This document shows, one piece after another, positions 7,827 to 13,972 of a stretch of DNA of 16,913 bases. Within the stretch, counting starts at the first letter, position 1, and every line of letters starts with the position of its first letter. Source of the stretch: Bacteroidales bacterium. GTDB lineage: Bacteria > Bacteroidota > Bacteroidia > Bacteroidales > Bacteroidaceae. The DNA is taken from NCBI GenBank assembly GCA_004554665.1, contig SFKY01000057.1, positions 1 through 16,913 of the forward strand, given 5' to 3'. Under the pieces are notes generated by a model. It was not told the DNA's origin, ran no database searches, and saw only the letters and a list, made by a program, of their open reading frames with translations. A program made the position numbers and the translations under genes.

Positions 7827-7996
7827 TATACGCAGTTCTTGACACAAACGTATTGGTGTCGGCACACATCAGCAGGAATCCACACGCTGCAACCATAAAA
7901 GTAATCTCTTTCATGCTCAAAGGGATTATCACACCTATTTATAACGAAGAGATTCTATGCGAATACCATGAAGACCATAGGCGCAGTGCCCAATAG
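7823..7996 (+). pseudogene. PIN-domain toxin, truncated after about 50 residues
   Basis: The frame begins MIYAVLDTNVLVSAHISRNP and continues IISPIYNEEI-like (seen: IITPIYNEEILCEYHED), ending RRSAQ and a stop, 57 codons in all. The VLDTNVLVSA start is the hallmark of PIN-domain nucleases (DTN carries the first catalytic Asp, D7), and NEEILCEY matches the region with the second acidic residue. A full PIN toxin has about 130-140 residues; the C-terminal half with the remaining metal-binding aspartates is missing. Similarity to the family seems to end just after EYHE. The start overlaps the antitoxin-like stop (ATGA). The remnant is very unlikely to be an active nuclease. No continuation is visible in other frames before 8113. 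Confidence 0.75.
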
Positions 7997-8011
7997 CCGC
8001 AACGGGCACTG
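7984..8011. repeat. 8-bp perfect inverted repeat spanning the PIN truncation point
   Basis: CAGTGCCC (7984-7991) and GGGCACTG (8004-8011) are perfect reverse complements around a 12-base loop. The stop codon of the truncated PIN frame (7994-7996) is inside the loop. There is no T-tract after it, so a classic intrinsic terminator is not certain. It could be a scar of the event that cut the gene. Confidence 0.5.
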
Positions 8012-8050
8012 TTAACTACTGGCATAAGTCAATAAATTATATTAATACAT

Positions 8051-8081
8051 TTCGCCAATCGGGTGTTTATGCGTACATTTG
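8051..8081 (+). promoter_or_regulatory. Promoter for the META lipoprotein gene
   Basis: TACATTTG (8074-8081) matches the Bacteroidota -7 box TAnnTTTG. TTCG (8051-8054), one mismatch from the -33 TTTG, lies 19 bases before it, which is normal spacing. The ATG of the lipoprotein gene is 32 bases after the -7 box. This is the best promoter in the window, and it probably also serves the metY-type and yaaA genes, since no other promoter box was seen before them. Confidence 0.65.
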
Positions 8082-8112
8082 CACCCGATAATAACGTAAA
8101 GGACAAATAGAT

Positions 8113-8538
8113 ATGAAGAAAAAGATGATTGTTGCGGCAGCTGTTGCCGCCCTGTTCACAGCCTGTGCCTCTACCCAGAAGGCCACTTCGCCCGATGCAC
8201 TCGTAGGCGAATGGACTATCGAGCGCATCCACGGCACCGCTATTGACAAGAAGGCTGGAGAGCAGATTCCTTTCTTAGGATTCGACCGCGAAAACAAGCG
8301 TATATATGGCCACTCTGGCTGCAACAGGCTCAGCTGTGGCTGGGATGTACAGGCCGGAACACTCGATACCAAACTGATGGCCAGCACACGGATGATGTGT
8401 GCCGACATGACCAACGAAACCAAGGTCTTGCAGGCACTCAACGAGGTGGAGAAGTACCACATCGAGAAGAATGGCACGCTCGTGCTGACCGACAGCAAGG
8501 GCAAGGCCGTCATCGAACTGGAGAAGAGACAAAAGTAA
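8113..8538 (+). CDS. META-domain lipoprotein (HslJ-like)
   Basis: The protein has 141 residues. Residues 1-18 form a lipoprotein signal: MKKK, a hydrophobic core, then LFTAC with the lipidated Cys at 18. The residues after the Cys (ASTQK) lack the acidic cluster used for surface export in Bacteroidota, so the protein probably faces the periplasm. Residues from about 28 to the end are a META domain: LVGEWTIERIHG at the front, HSGCNRLSCGW (67-77) and the hallmark LMASTRMMCAD (88-98). META/HslJ-type proteins are small beta-rich envelope proteins whose role is poorly known (in E. coli HslJ, novobiocin resistance and heat response). It has its own promoter and is followed by a long stem-loop before the metY-type gene. 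Confidence 0.88.
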   Translation: MKKKMIVAAAVAALFTACASTQKATSPDALVGEWTIERIHGTAIDKKAGEQIPFLGFDRENKRIYGHSGCNRLSCGWDVQAGTLDTKLMASTRMMCADMTNETKVLQALNEVEKYHIEKNGTLVLTDSKGKAVIELEKRQK

Positions 8539-8553
8539 CATAACCATCAAGCA

Positions 8554-8612
8554 TATAGAGGAGCGGGGAGACAAGGGTAAGTGCATGGCACACCCCTCCT
8601 TGCTCCTTTATA
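8554..8612 (+). promoter_or_regulatory. Long nested stem-loop between META lipoprotein and metY-type gene
   Basis: Positions 8554-8570 pair with 8596-8612 as a continuous 17-bp stem with three G-U pairs. Inside it, GGGT (8575-8578) pairs with ACCC (8592-8595), and at the tip GTGC-ATG-GCAC (8581-8591) forms a small hairpin. TTTATAATTT follows the stem's core, so it could act as a terminator for the lipoprotein gene. It also ends only 16 bases before the ATG of the sulfhydrylase, so it could control that gene's translation or partial read-through. It does not look like a SAM riboswitch I know. The pairing was read by eye. Confidence 0.6.
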
Positions 8613-8628
8613 ATTTACAACCGAATTT

Positions 8629-9918
8629 ATGGAAAACAAACGACGCTTAGGTACGCTGTGCGTACAGGCCGGATGGACCCCCGGCAACGGAGAGCCGCGT
8701 GTGCTCCCTATCATCCAAAGCACCACCTTCAAGTACGAGAACTCGGAAGAAATGGCCCTGCTCTTCGACCTCAAGAAAGACGGTTACTTCTATACCCGCC
8801 TGCAAAATCCCACCAATGATGCGGTGGCAGCCAAGATTGCCGCATTAGAGGGCGGTGTGGGTGCCGTGTTGACCTCGAGCGGTCAGGCAGCCAACTTCTA
8901 CGCAGTCTTCAACATCTGCGAGGCCGGCGGCCACATCGTGGTCTGCAACGGCATCTACGGCGGCACGTTCAACCTGTTTGGCGTCACGCTCAAGAAACTG
9001 GGCATCGACTGCACCTTTATCGACCCCCACGCTTCTGATGAGGAACTCTCGGCAGCCTTCCGCCCCAATACCAAGGCGCTCTTTGGCGAAACCATCACCA
9101 ATCCGGGCTGCAATGTGCTCGATATAGAGCGTTTCGCCCGCATAGCCCATGCGCATGGTGTGCCCCTCATTGTCGACAACACCTTTGCCACACCCATCAA
9201 CTGCCGCCCCTTCGAGTGGGGTGCCGACATCGTCACCCACTCCACTACCAAGTACATGGATGGACACGCTACACAGGTGGGCGGCTGCGTGGTAGACAGC
9301 GGCCAGTTCGACTGGGATGCCCATGCCGACAAGTTCCCCGGCCTCTGCACCCCCGATGAGTCGTACCACGGCATCACCTACACCAAGCAGTTTGGCAAGA
9401 TGGCCTACACCACCAAACTGGTGGCACAGCTGATGCGCGACCTCGGCTCCATTCCGGCACCACAAAATTCGTTCTTGCTCAACCTGGGATTGGAGACCCT
9501 GCACCTGCGCATGCCCCGACACTGCGACAATGCACTGCGCGTAGCCCAGTTCCTGCACGATGACCCGCGCGTGGCATGGGTTCGCTATCCGGGATTGGCC
9601 GACAACCCTGACCATGACCTCGCCGACAAATATCTCCCCAACGGGTCGTGCGGTGTTTTGGCCTTCGGACTGAAGGGCGACCGGCAGACCGCCATCACCT
9701 TTATGGATGCCCTGCAGATGATAGCCATCGTCACCCACGTGGCCGATGCCCGTTCGTGCGTGCTGCATCCTGCCAGCCACACCCATCGCCAACTCTCCGA
9801 CGAGCAGTTGCGCGAGGCCGGCGTGGCACCAGACCTCATCCGCCTCTCAGTGGGTATCGAGGATGTGGAAGACATACTCGATGACCTGCGTCAGGCATTG
9901 GACAAGATTGGGGGATAA
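8629..9918 (+). CDS. metY: O-acetylhomoserine sulfhydrylase (homocysteine synthase), PLP-dependent
   Basis: The 429-residue protein is full length for the Cys/Met-metabolism PLP enzyme family, O-acetylhomoserine sulfhydrylase branch. It makes homocysteine from O-acetylhomoserine and sulfide in the cytoplasm, feeding methionine synthesis. Visible motifs: YTRLQNPT (55-62, phosphate-binding Tyr and Arg from the neighbouring subunit), SSGQAA (83-88), VDNTFATP (182-189, with the Asp that contacts the PLP ring nitrogen), HSTTKYMDGH (204-213, PLP-binding Lys208) and RLSVGIED near the C-terminus (substrate carboxylate Arg). The N-terminal TLCVQAGWTP opening and the 429-residue length favour this branch over cystathionine gamma-synthase (about 380-390). 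The yaaA gene follows after 5 bases. A long stem-loop lies just upstream, which may regulate the gene. Confidence 0.92.
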   Translation: MENKRRLGTLCVQAGWTPGNGEPRVLPIIQSTTFKYENSEEMALLFDLKKDGYFYTRLQNPTNDAVAAKIAALEGGVGAVLTSSGQAANFYAVFNICEAGGHIVVCNGIYGGTFNLFGVTLKKLGIDCTFIDPHASDEELSAAFRPNTKALFGETITNPGCNVLDIERFARIAHAHGVPLIVDNTFATPINCRPFEWGADIVTHSTTKYMDGHATQVGGCVVDSGQFDWDAHADKFPGLCTPDESYHGITYTKQFGKMAYTTKLVAQLMRDLGSIPAPQNSFLLNLGLETLHLRMPRHCDNALRVAQFLHDDPRVAWVRYPGLADNPDHDLADKYLPNGSCGVLAFGLKGDRQTAITFMDALQMIAIVTHVADARSCVLHPASHTHRQLSDEQLREAGVAPDLIRLSVGIEDVEDILDDLRQALDKIGG

Positions 9919-9923
9919 GCCAC

Positions 9924-10694
9924 ATGCAGATCTTGCTGGCTTGTGCCAAAATCATGAATACGCCCTCCCCGTCCACGATAGCCCGCGGACGAGAGGGTGT
10001 TACGCTTCCCCGGTTTGACCAAGAGGCCAATACGATAGCTGCCGAGATGGGCCGTCATGATGTGGAGAGCCTCATGGAGATGTTTCACTGCAGCCGCCAC
10101 ATTGCTTTGGACAACAAACTGCGGTACCAACATTTCTTCGACGACGAGCAGCGCATGCCTGCGTTGGCTGCTTATTACGGACAGGCTTACAAGTGCCTGC
10201 AAGCGCAGACGCTGGGCGACGACGCTTGGCACTACGGACAACAACATCTGTGGATGACCAATTTTCTCTATGGATTGCTGCGCCCGATGGATGCCATACA
10301 CGCCTACCGTATGGAAGGCAATGTGCGGCTTGAGACCACGCATGGACAGACCCTGTTCGACTACTGGAAACCTCGGCTTACTTCAGTCCTTATCCAGGCC
10401 GTCAAGGAAGACGACGGTGTGCTCGTGCATCTGGCCACGGAAGAGATGGAGCATCTCTTCGACTGGAAACAGGTAACGGCTGCCGTGCGGGTAATACAGC
10501 CCAAGTTTCTGGTGATGAAAGACGGGAAGCCCAAGACCGTGACCGTCTACGCCAAAAGTTGCCGCGGAGCCATGACACGGTATCTGCTGCAACAACGATG
10601 CCGGCAAGTGGCCGACTTGCATGGATTCGAATACCAAGGTTTTTGCTTCGCAGACGGATGGGGAGACGAAGACCATCCCCATTACATCTTATAA
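9924..10694 (+). CDS. yaaA: YaaA family protein (UPF0246/DUF328), peroxide stress response
   Basis: The protein has 256 residues, the normal length for the family. It opens MQILLACAKIM, as Bacteroidota YaaA proteins do (compare the SPAK motif in E. coli), and includes LYGLLRPMDAIHAYRMEG (about residues 115-132) and TLFDYWKP (143-150), both strong family hallmarks, with VYAKSCRGAMTRYLL near the C-terminus. In E. coli, YaaA lowers free intracellular iron under hydrogen peroxide stress and binds DNA; the biochemical activity is not settled. It is cytoplasmic, with no signal or membrane helix. The gene begins 5 bases after the sulfhydrylase stop, so the two are almost certainly co-transcribed. 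A functional link to sulfur metabolism is only inference. Confidence 0.93.
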   Translation: MQILLACAKIMNTPSPSTIARGREGVTLPRFDQEANTIAAEMGRHDVESLMEMFHCSRHIALDNKLRYQHFFDDEQRMPALAAYYGQAYKCLQAQTLGDDAWHYGQQHLWMTNFLYGLLRPMDAIHAYRMEGNVRLETTHGQTLFDYWKPRLTSVLIQAVKEDDGVLVHLATEEMEHLFDWKQVTAAVRVIQPKFLVMKDGKPKTVTVYAKSCRGAMTRYLLQQRCRQVADLHGFEYQGFCFADGWGDEDHPHYIL

Positions 10695-10712
10695 TCAGTC
10701 TGTCTTTCTATA

Positions 10713-10774
10713 ACGCATAAACGCCGTAACCGGCACAGAGCACCAGCTCTGGCATGGTTACGGCGTTTATGCGT
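10713..10774. terminator. Perfect 19-bp inverted repeat with a nested hairpin (bidirectional terminator candidate)
   Basis: The left arm ACGCATAAACGCCGTAACC (10713-10731) and right arm (10756-10774) are exact reverse complements. Between them CAGAGC-ACCA-GCTCTG (10736-10751) forms a second perfect hairpin, separated from the outer stem by a 4-by-4-base internal loop. It lies 18 bases after the yaaA stop and 13 bases before the 3' end of the convergent ATPase gene, the right place for a two-way terminator. It lacks a T-tract on either side, which is unusual for an intrinsic terminator, so an intergenic repeat element is the alternative. Confidence 0.65.
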
Positions 10775-10787
10775 ATGCCAACCTACC

Positions 10788-11468
10788 CTACAGTCTCATG
10801 CCCTGCTCGTCTACCAGATAGCCATCAAAGAGGTTGATGGTACGGTGTGCCACACCGGCATCACGCTTGTTGTGCGTCACCATCACGATAGTGGTTCCCT
10901 CTTGGTTCAGCTCGGTAAGCAGCTTGAGCACTTCCACACCGTTTTTAGAGTCCAGATTACCCGTAGGCTCATCGGCCAATATCATCTTGGGTCCGAAGAC
11001 CAAGGCACGGGCAATGGCCACGCGCTGCTGTTGGCCTCCCGACAACTGGTGTGGGAAGTGCTTGGCGCGGTGGCTGATCTGCATGCGGTCCATCATGGCC
11101 TCCACCCGCTGCTTGCGCTCACGTGCCGGCACGTTCATATAGGTCAACGGCAACTCGATATTTTCCTCCACATTCAGTTCGTCGATAAGATTAAAACTCT
11201 GGAAGACGAAGCCTATCTGTCCTTTGCGTACATCCGTGCGGTCTTTCTCCTTCAGCGCCTGCACTTCCTTACCGTCAAGCCAGTACTTGCCACTGGTGGG
11301 ATTGTCGAGCAAGCCGAGGATATTGAGCAACGTGGACTTGCCGCATCCCGACGGGCCCATGATGGCGACAAACTCACCATCGGCTACTTCAAACGAAACA
11401 TTGTCGAGCGCAATCGTCTCCACCTCTTCCGTGCGGAACGACTTGCTGAGATTTTCTACCTTAATCAT
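10788..11468 (-). CDS. ABC transporter ATP-binding protein, MacB/LolD (FtsE-like) type
   Basis: This 226-residue ATPase is complete. Motifs in order: Walker A GPSGCGKST (38-46), Q-loop Gln90 in FVFQSFNL, signature LSGGQQQRVAIARAL (142-156), Walker B MILADEPTG (162-170), D-loop NLDS (171-174) and switch His199 in VMVTHN. The short length and the pattern IALDNVSFEV/ATLLNILGLLD-like start place it in the MacB/LolD/FtsE branch, which works with FtsX-fold permeases in mechanotransmission-type export or lipoprotein release rather than in substrate channels. It is the last gene of the array, 18 bases after a full-length permease, and the only ATPase in view, so it probably powers all the permeases. 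The substrate is unknown; an antimicrobial, peptide or lipoprotein are all possible. Confidence 0.95.
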   Translation of the reverse strand: MIKVENLSKSFRTEEVETIALDNVSFEVADGEFVAIMGPSGCGKSTLLNILGLLDNPTSGKYWLDGKEVQALKEKDRTDVRKGQIGFVFQSFNLIDELNVEENIELPLTYMNVPARERKQRVEAMMDRMQISHRAKHFPHQLSGGQQQRVAIARALVFGPKMILADEPTGNLDSKNGVEVLKLLTELNQEGTTIVMVTHNKRDAGVAHRTINLFDGYLVDEQGMRL

Positions 11469-11486
11469 GATTGTTATTCTTTGGGT

Positions 11487-13871
11487 TTAATGATTTTCTT
11501 TGAGATGATTTACCGGATTTTCATTGGCCGCCACATAGCTCTGTACGGCCACTGCCGCCAGTGAGATGAGGAGCACCACCGTGCCGGCCACCCCTATCCA
11601 CGGCCACCAGACCGTGCGATAGCTGAACTGGGTCATCCATCCGCTCATGACATACCAGATGATGGGCAAGGCCACCACAAAGGCGATGAGCACATAGGTC
11701 AGGAAAGTGCGCACAAGCCGCATGCGCATCTGGCTGCTGGTGGCACCAAACACCTTGCGGATGGCAATCTCTTGCTGGCGTTGCTGGATAAAGTAGGTGG
11801 ACATGGCCACCAGTCCGAGCAAAGAGATGAGGATGGCCACCAGAGCAAAGAGCGTGACGATGCGGGAGGCCCGCACCTGATCCTCAAACTGCTCCTGCAT
11901 GCGCTGGTCTACAAAGCACGCCATGTCTGCCGTCATAGGCTCACAGAACACCCTGTCATAGACTTTGGCAACTTCCTTATAACCGGCCTCGAGATTGCCT
12001 GTCAACTCCACCGTCAAGTTCCACGGACGATTCATCATCTTGTCAGTCACGTAGATGAGCATGGGATGCTGCTCCTGCTGGATGTCGCGGATACGAAAAT
12101 CGCAAAACTCACCGCCGTACACAGCATCCTCGGACACTCCATACATCGGCATCTGTCTGGTGAAGTGCCGTGGATCGCCCAGTTTGGGCGACGCTTTGAT
12201 ATCATTGATCATCTTCCGGTTCAGATAGTAGTGGCCAGGTACGGGCTGGCTGCCATCGGCAAGCCGTAATCCGTAAACAGAAAAGAACGCAGGCTCGACC
12301 ACAAAAAACTGGATGCTCATGTTCTTGAATCCCTCACGGTCTACGATGGTATAGTTGTTGCCTCCGTCTATCGGTGTGCCGCACGATGGCGTGACTGTCT
12401 TGACACAGGGCAGGCGGCGGAGCTCTTCGGCAAAAGCCTCCCACTCTTTCGACAAATCCTCCACCATCAACAGGCCCTCTTGCCTGAATCCCATAGGGGC
12501 GTGGATAAGGTGCCGCATCTGGGCAAACATGGCCAACGAGCAGGCCAACATGGTGATGGTAATGACATTCTGCACCACGATAAACACGCGGCTGAAGACC
12601 ATCTTGGTCTTGTGGACAAAGGCTCCTCGAATGATGGTGATGGGCTGCACTTTGGAAGCCACCACCGCAGGGATGATGCCCGACACCACTCCCACAACCG
12701 CCAGCAGCACGAGCAATGTAGCCACGATAACAGGACTAAGCAGGGTCTTCATGCTGATGGTGGTATGGAGCAGGTGGCCGAACGCAGGGGCAAAGGCAGC
12801 TGCCAAGGCTAAGGACAGCACGAAGGCCAAGGCACACAGCATCAGGCTCTCTCCCATAAACTGTAGGGCGATGGTGGAACGCCTTGCGCCATAAAGCCGC
12901 CGCGCGGCCATCTCCCTGGCACGCTTACCCGACTGTGCCACGGTAAGATTGATGTAGTTCATGATGGCAAAGAGCAGGATGACCAACGCCACGATACCGA
13001 GGATGCGTACCAGCAAGGCATTGCCACCTCTCATGGCGTTCAGCTTGTCACTTTCGGAGAAGTAACAGTCTGCCAGACGTTCCACAGCTGGCGCATAATA
13101 CCATTCATCGCCCGCCTTTTGGGTGCGAAACATGTCCCAAAAGGTGGCATAGCACCGTGCCAGTTCCTTTTCCCTGCCCACGAACGTAGCTCCCGGGCGC
13201 AGGAGCAGAAACATATTGGACCCAGTAAGATTCACCATACCCTGTTCAAAAGCCTCATCGGTATTTGTCCAGTTGCCATAGCGCTGGTTATAAGTGTTCA
13301 TCAACATGCCATAACGCTGGAACAGGTCGTTGTCCACATCTTCCAGCACGCCTGTGACATGTAGTTTCATCGAGTCGCGCCACACCACGGTGCGCCCCAT
13401 CACGTCTGTACGGCCAAAAAGCGTACGGGCAAACGACTCGGTGAGCACCACGCCTTCCTTGTCTATCAGGCAGGTGGCAGGATCGCCCTCTGTGAGTCTG
13501 TAGTCAAACACACGGAAGAAGGTGGTGTCCACCGTCAGCGCCGTGGTGCGCAGGTACTCGTCTCCCTTGGTCACCCGCACGTCCAACGGACACACACCAC
13601 ATGCGGCCTCTATCTCCGGATACTGCTTGCAGAGATGCTTCTGCACCACATGGTGTATGCCCATCATGGGCACCTTATCATTCTTGTCATGCAGTCCCAA
13701 CACTTCTATACGGCCAGCCTTGCTGTGGCGATCTGCCACACTGTTTTCTTGCCACACGTAGATACCTATAAGCACCACAAACATGAGCGATACCGACAGG
13801 CCGAAGACATTGACGGCCGTATAGACCTTGTTTCTCGAAAGAAACGTCAGGTACGATCTTACATTCATCAT
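11487..13871 (-). CDS. FtsX/MacB-type ABC transporter permease, double-module (794 aa)
   Basis: Predicted membrane helices lie at about 20-40, 287-309, 338-362, 376-404, 428-451, 671-695, 722-744 and 757-780, eight in all. Large periplasmic regions at about 41-286 and 452-670 look like MacB-type periplasmic core domains. The FtsX coupling-helix motif occurs twice: KRAREMAARRLYGA (316-329) and RQQEIAIRKVFGA (698-710). The protein is therefore two fused permease halves, each four helices plus one periplasmic domain. It closely resembles the next permease upstream throughout (for example TFLSRNKVYTA near the N-terminus), so the two are tandem paralogues. It lies 18 bases before the ATPase gene and about 100 bases after the paralogue's stop, a gap filled by 22-bp repeats. 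The cargo is unknown. Confidence 0.92.
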   Translation of the reverse strand: MMNVRSYLTFLSRNKVYTAVNVFGLSVSLMFVVLIGIYVWQENSVADRHSKAGRIEVLGLHDKNDKVPMMGIHHVVQKHLCKQYPEIEAACGVCPLDVRVTKGDEYLRTTALTVDTTFFRVFDYRLTEGDPATCLIDKEGVVLTESFARTLFGRTDVMGRTVVWRDSMKLHVTGVLEDVDNDLFQRYGMLMNTYNQRYGNWTNTDEAFEQGMVNLTGSNMFLLLRPGATFVGREKELARCYATFWDMFRTQKAGDEWYYAPAVERLADCYFSESDKLNAMRGGNALLVRILGIVALVILLFAIMNYINLTVAQSGKRAREMAARRLYGARRSTIALQFMGESLMLCALAFVLSLALAAAFAPAFGHLLHTTISMKTLLSPVIVATLLVLLAVVGVVSGIIPAVVASKVQPITIIRGAFVHKTKMVFSRVFIVVQNVITITMLACSLAMFAQMRHLIHAPMGFRQEGLLMVEDLSKEWEAFAEELRRLPCVKTVTPSCGTPIDGGNNYTIVDREGFKNMSIQFFVVEPAFFSVYGLRLADGSQPVPGHYYLNRKMINDIKASPKLGDPRHFTRQMPMYGVSEDAVYGGEFCDFRIRDIQQEQHPMLIYVTDKMMNRPWNLTVELTGNLEAGYKEVAKVYDRVFCEPMTADMACFVDQRMQEQFEDQVRASRIVTLFALVAILISLLGLVAMSTYFIQQRQQEIAIRKVFGATSSQMRMRLVRTFLTYVLIAFVVALPIIWYVMSGWMTQFSYRTVWWPWIGVAGTVVLLISLAAVAVQSYVAANENPVNHLKENH

Positions 13872-13906
13872 CGATACAATATATTTATAGATTACCTTTC
13901 CGATTC

Positions 13907-13972
13907 CTAAATGCCACGTTTACGAGGGCTAAATGCCACGTTTACGGAGTCTAAACGCCACCTTTACGATCT
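13907..13972. repeat. Three tandem 22-bp repeats between the two paralogous permease genes
   Basis: Units: 13907-13928, 13929-13950 and 13951-13972, each exactly 22 bases with no spacer. The first two share an identical 18-base core CTAAATGCCACGTTTACG; the third differs at two core positions (CTAAACGCCACCTTTACG). The last four bases vary between units. Each core can form a weak hairpin (TAAATG-CCA-CGTTTA). The block ends at the base next to the stop codon of the upstream permease (13973-13975), so in transcription the repeats follow that stop directly. Confidence 0.9.

Larger units (their letters stand above)
7508..8112. other. Gene-poor stretch with toxin-antitoxin remains
   Basis: About 600 bases without a full-length gene. 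From left to right it holds the promoter box of the small minus-strand gene, an imperfect palindrome (7565-7590), the antitoxin-like frame and truncated PIN toxin (7665-7996), an inverted repeat at the truncation point (7984-8011), an A/T-rich segment (8010-8050), and the promoter of the META lipoprotein gene. No transposase or integrase remnant and no clear direct repeats were found. Confidence 0.6.

Noticed and set aside
7610..7885. A 91-codon minus-strand frame opposite the toxin-antitoxin relic
   Set aside because: The plus strand carries the recognisable PIN start and ATGA coupling; the minus frame has Ser/Cys-rich composition and no promoter box or family resemblance.
8065..8075. The 11-base string GTTTATGCGTA upstream of the META lipoprotein gene recurs in the right arm of the hairpin at 10765-10775
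   Set aside because: Shared 11-mers are expected many times by chance in a 17-kb window, and the flanking bases do not match, so no common element can be claimed.
8845..9792. A 315-codon minus-strand frame opposite the metY-type gene
   Set aside because: The plus strand has all PLP-enzyme motifs; the reverse frame shows only the composition expected of an antisense shadow.
13951..13972. Third 22-bp unit and the 10713-10774 hairpin both contain TAAACGCC, suggesting one repeat family
   Set aside because: Only 8 bases agree and the rest of the units differ; this is not enough to link them.
13907..13972. Possible short CRISPR array
   Set aside because: The units are directly adjacent with no spacers, only 22 bases long, and no cas gene is nearby.
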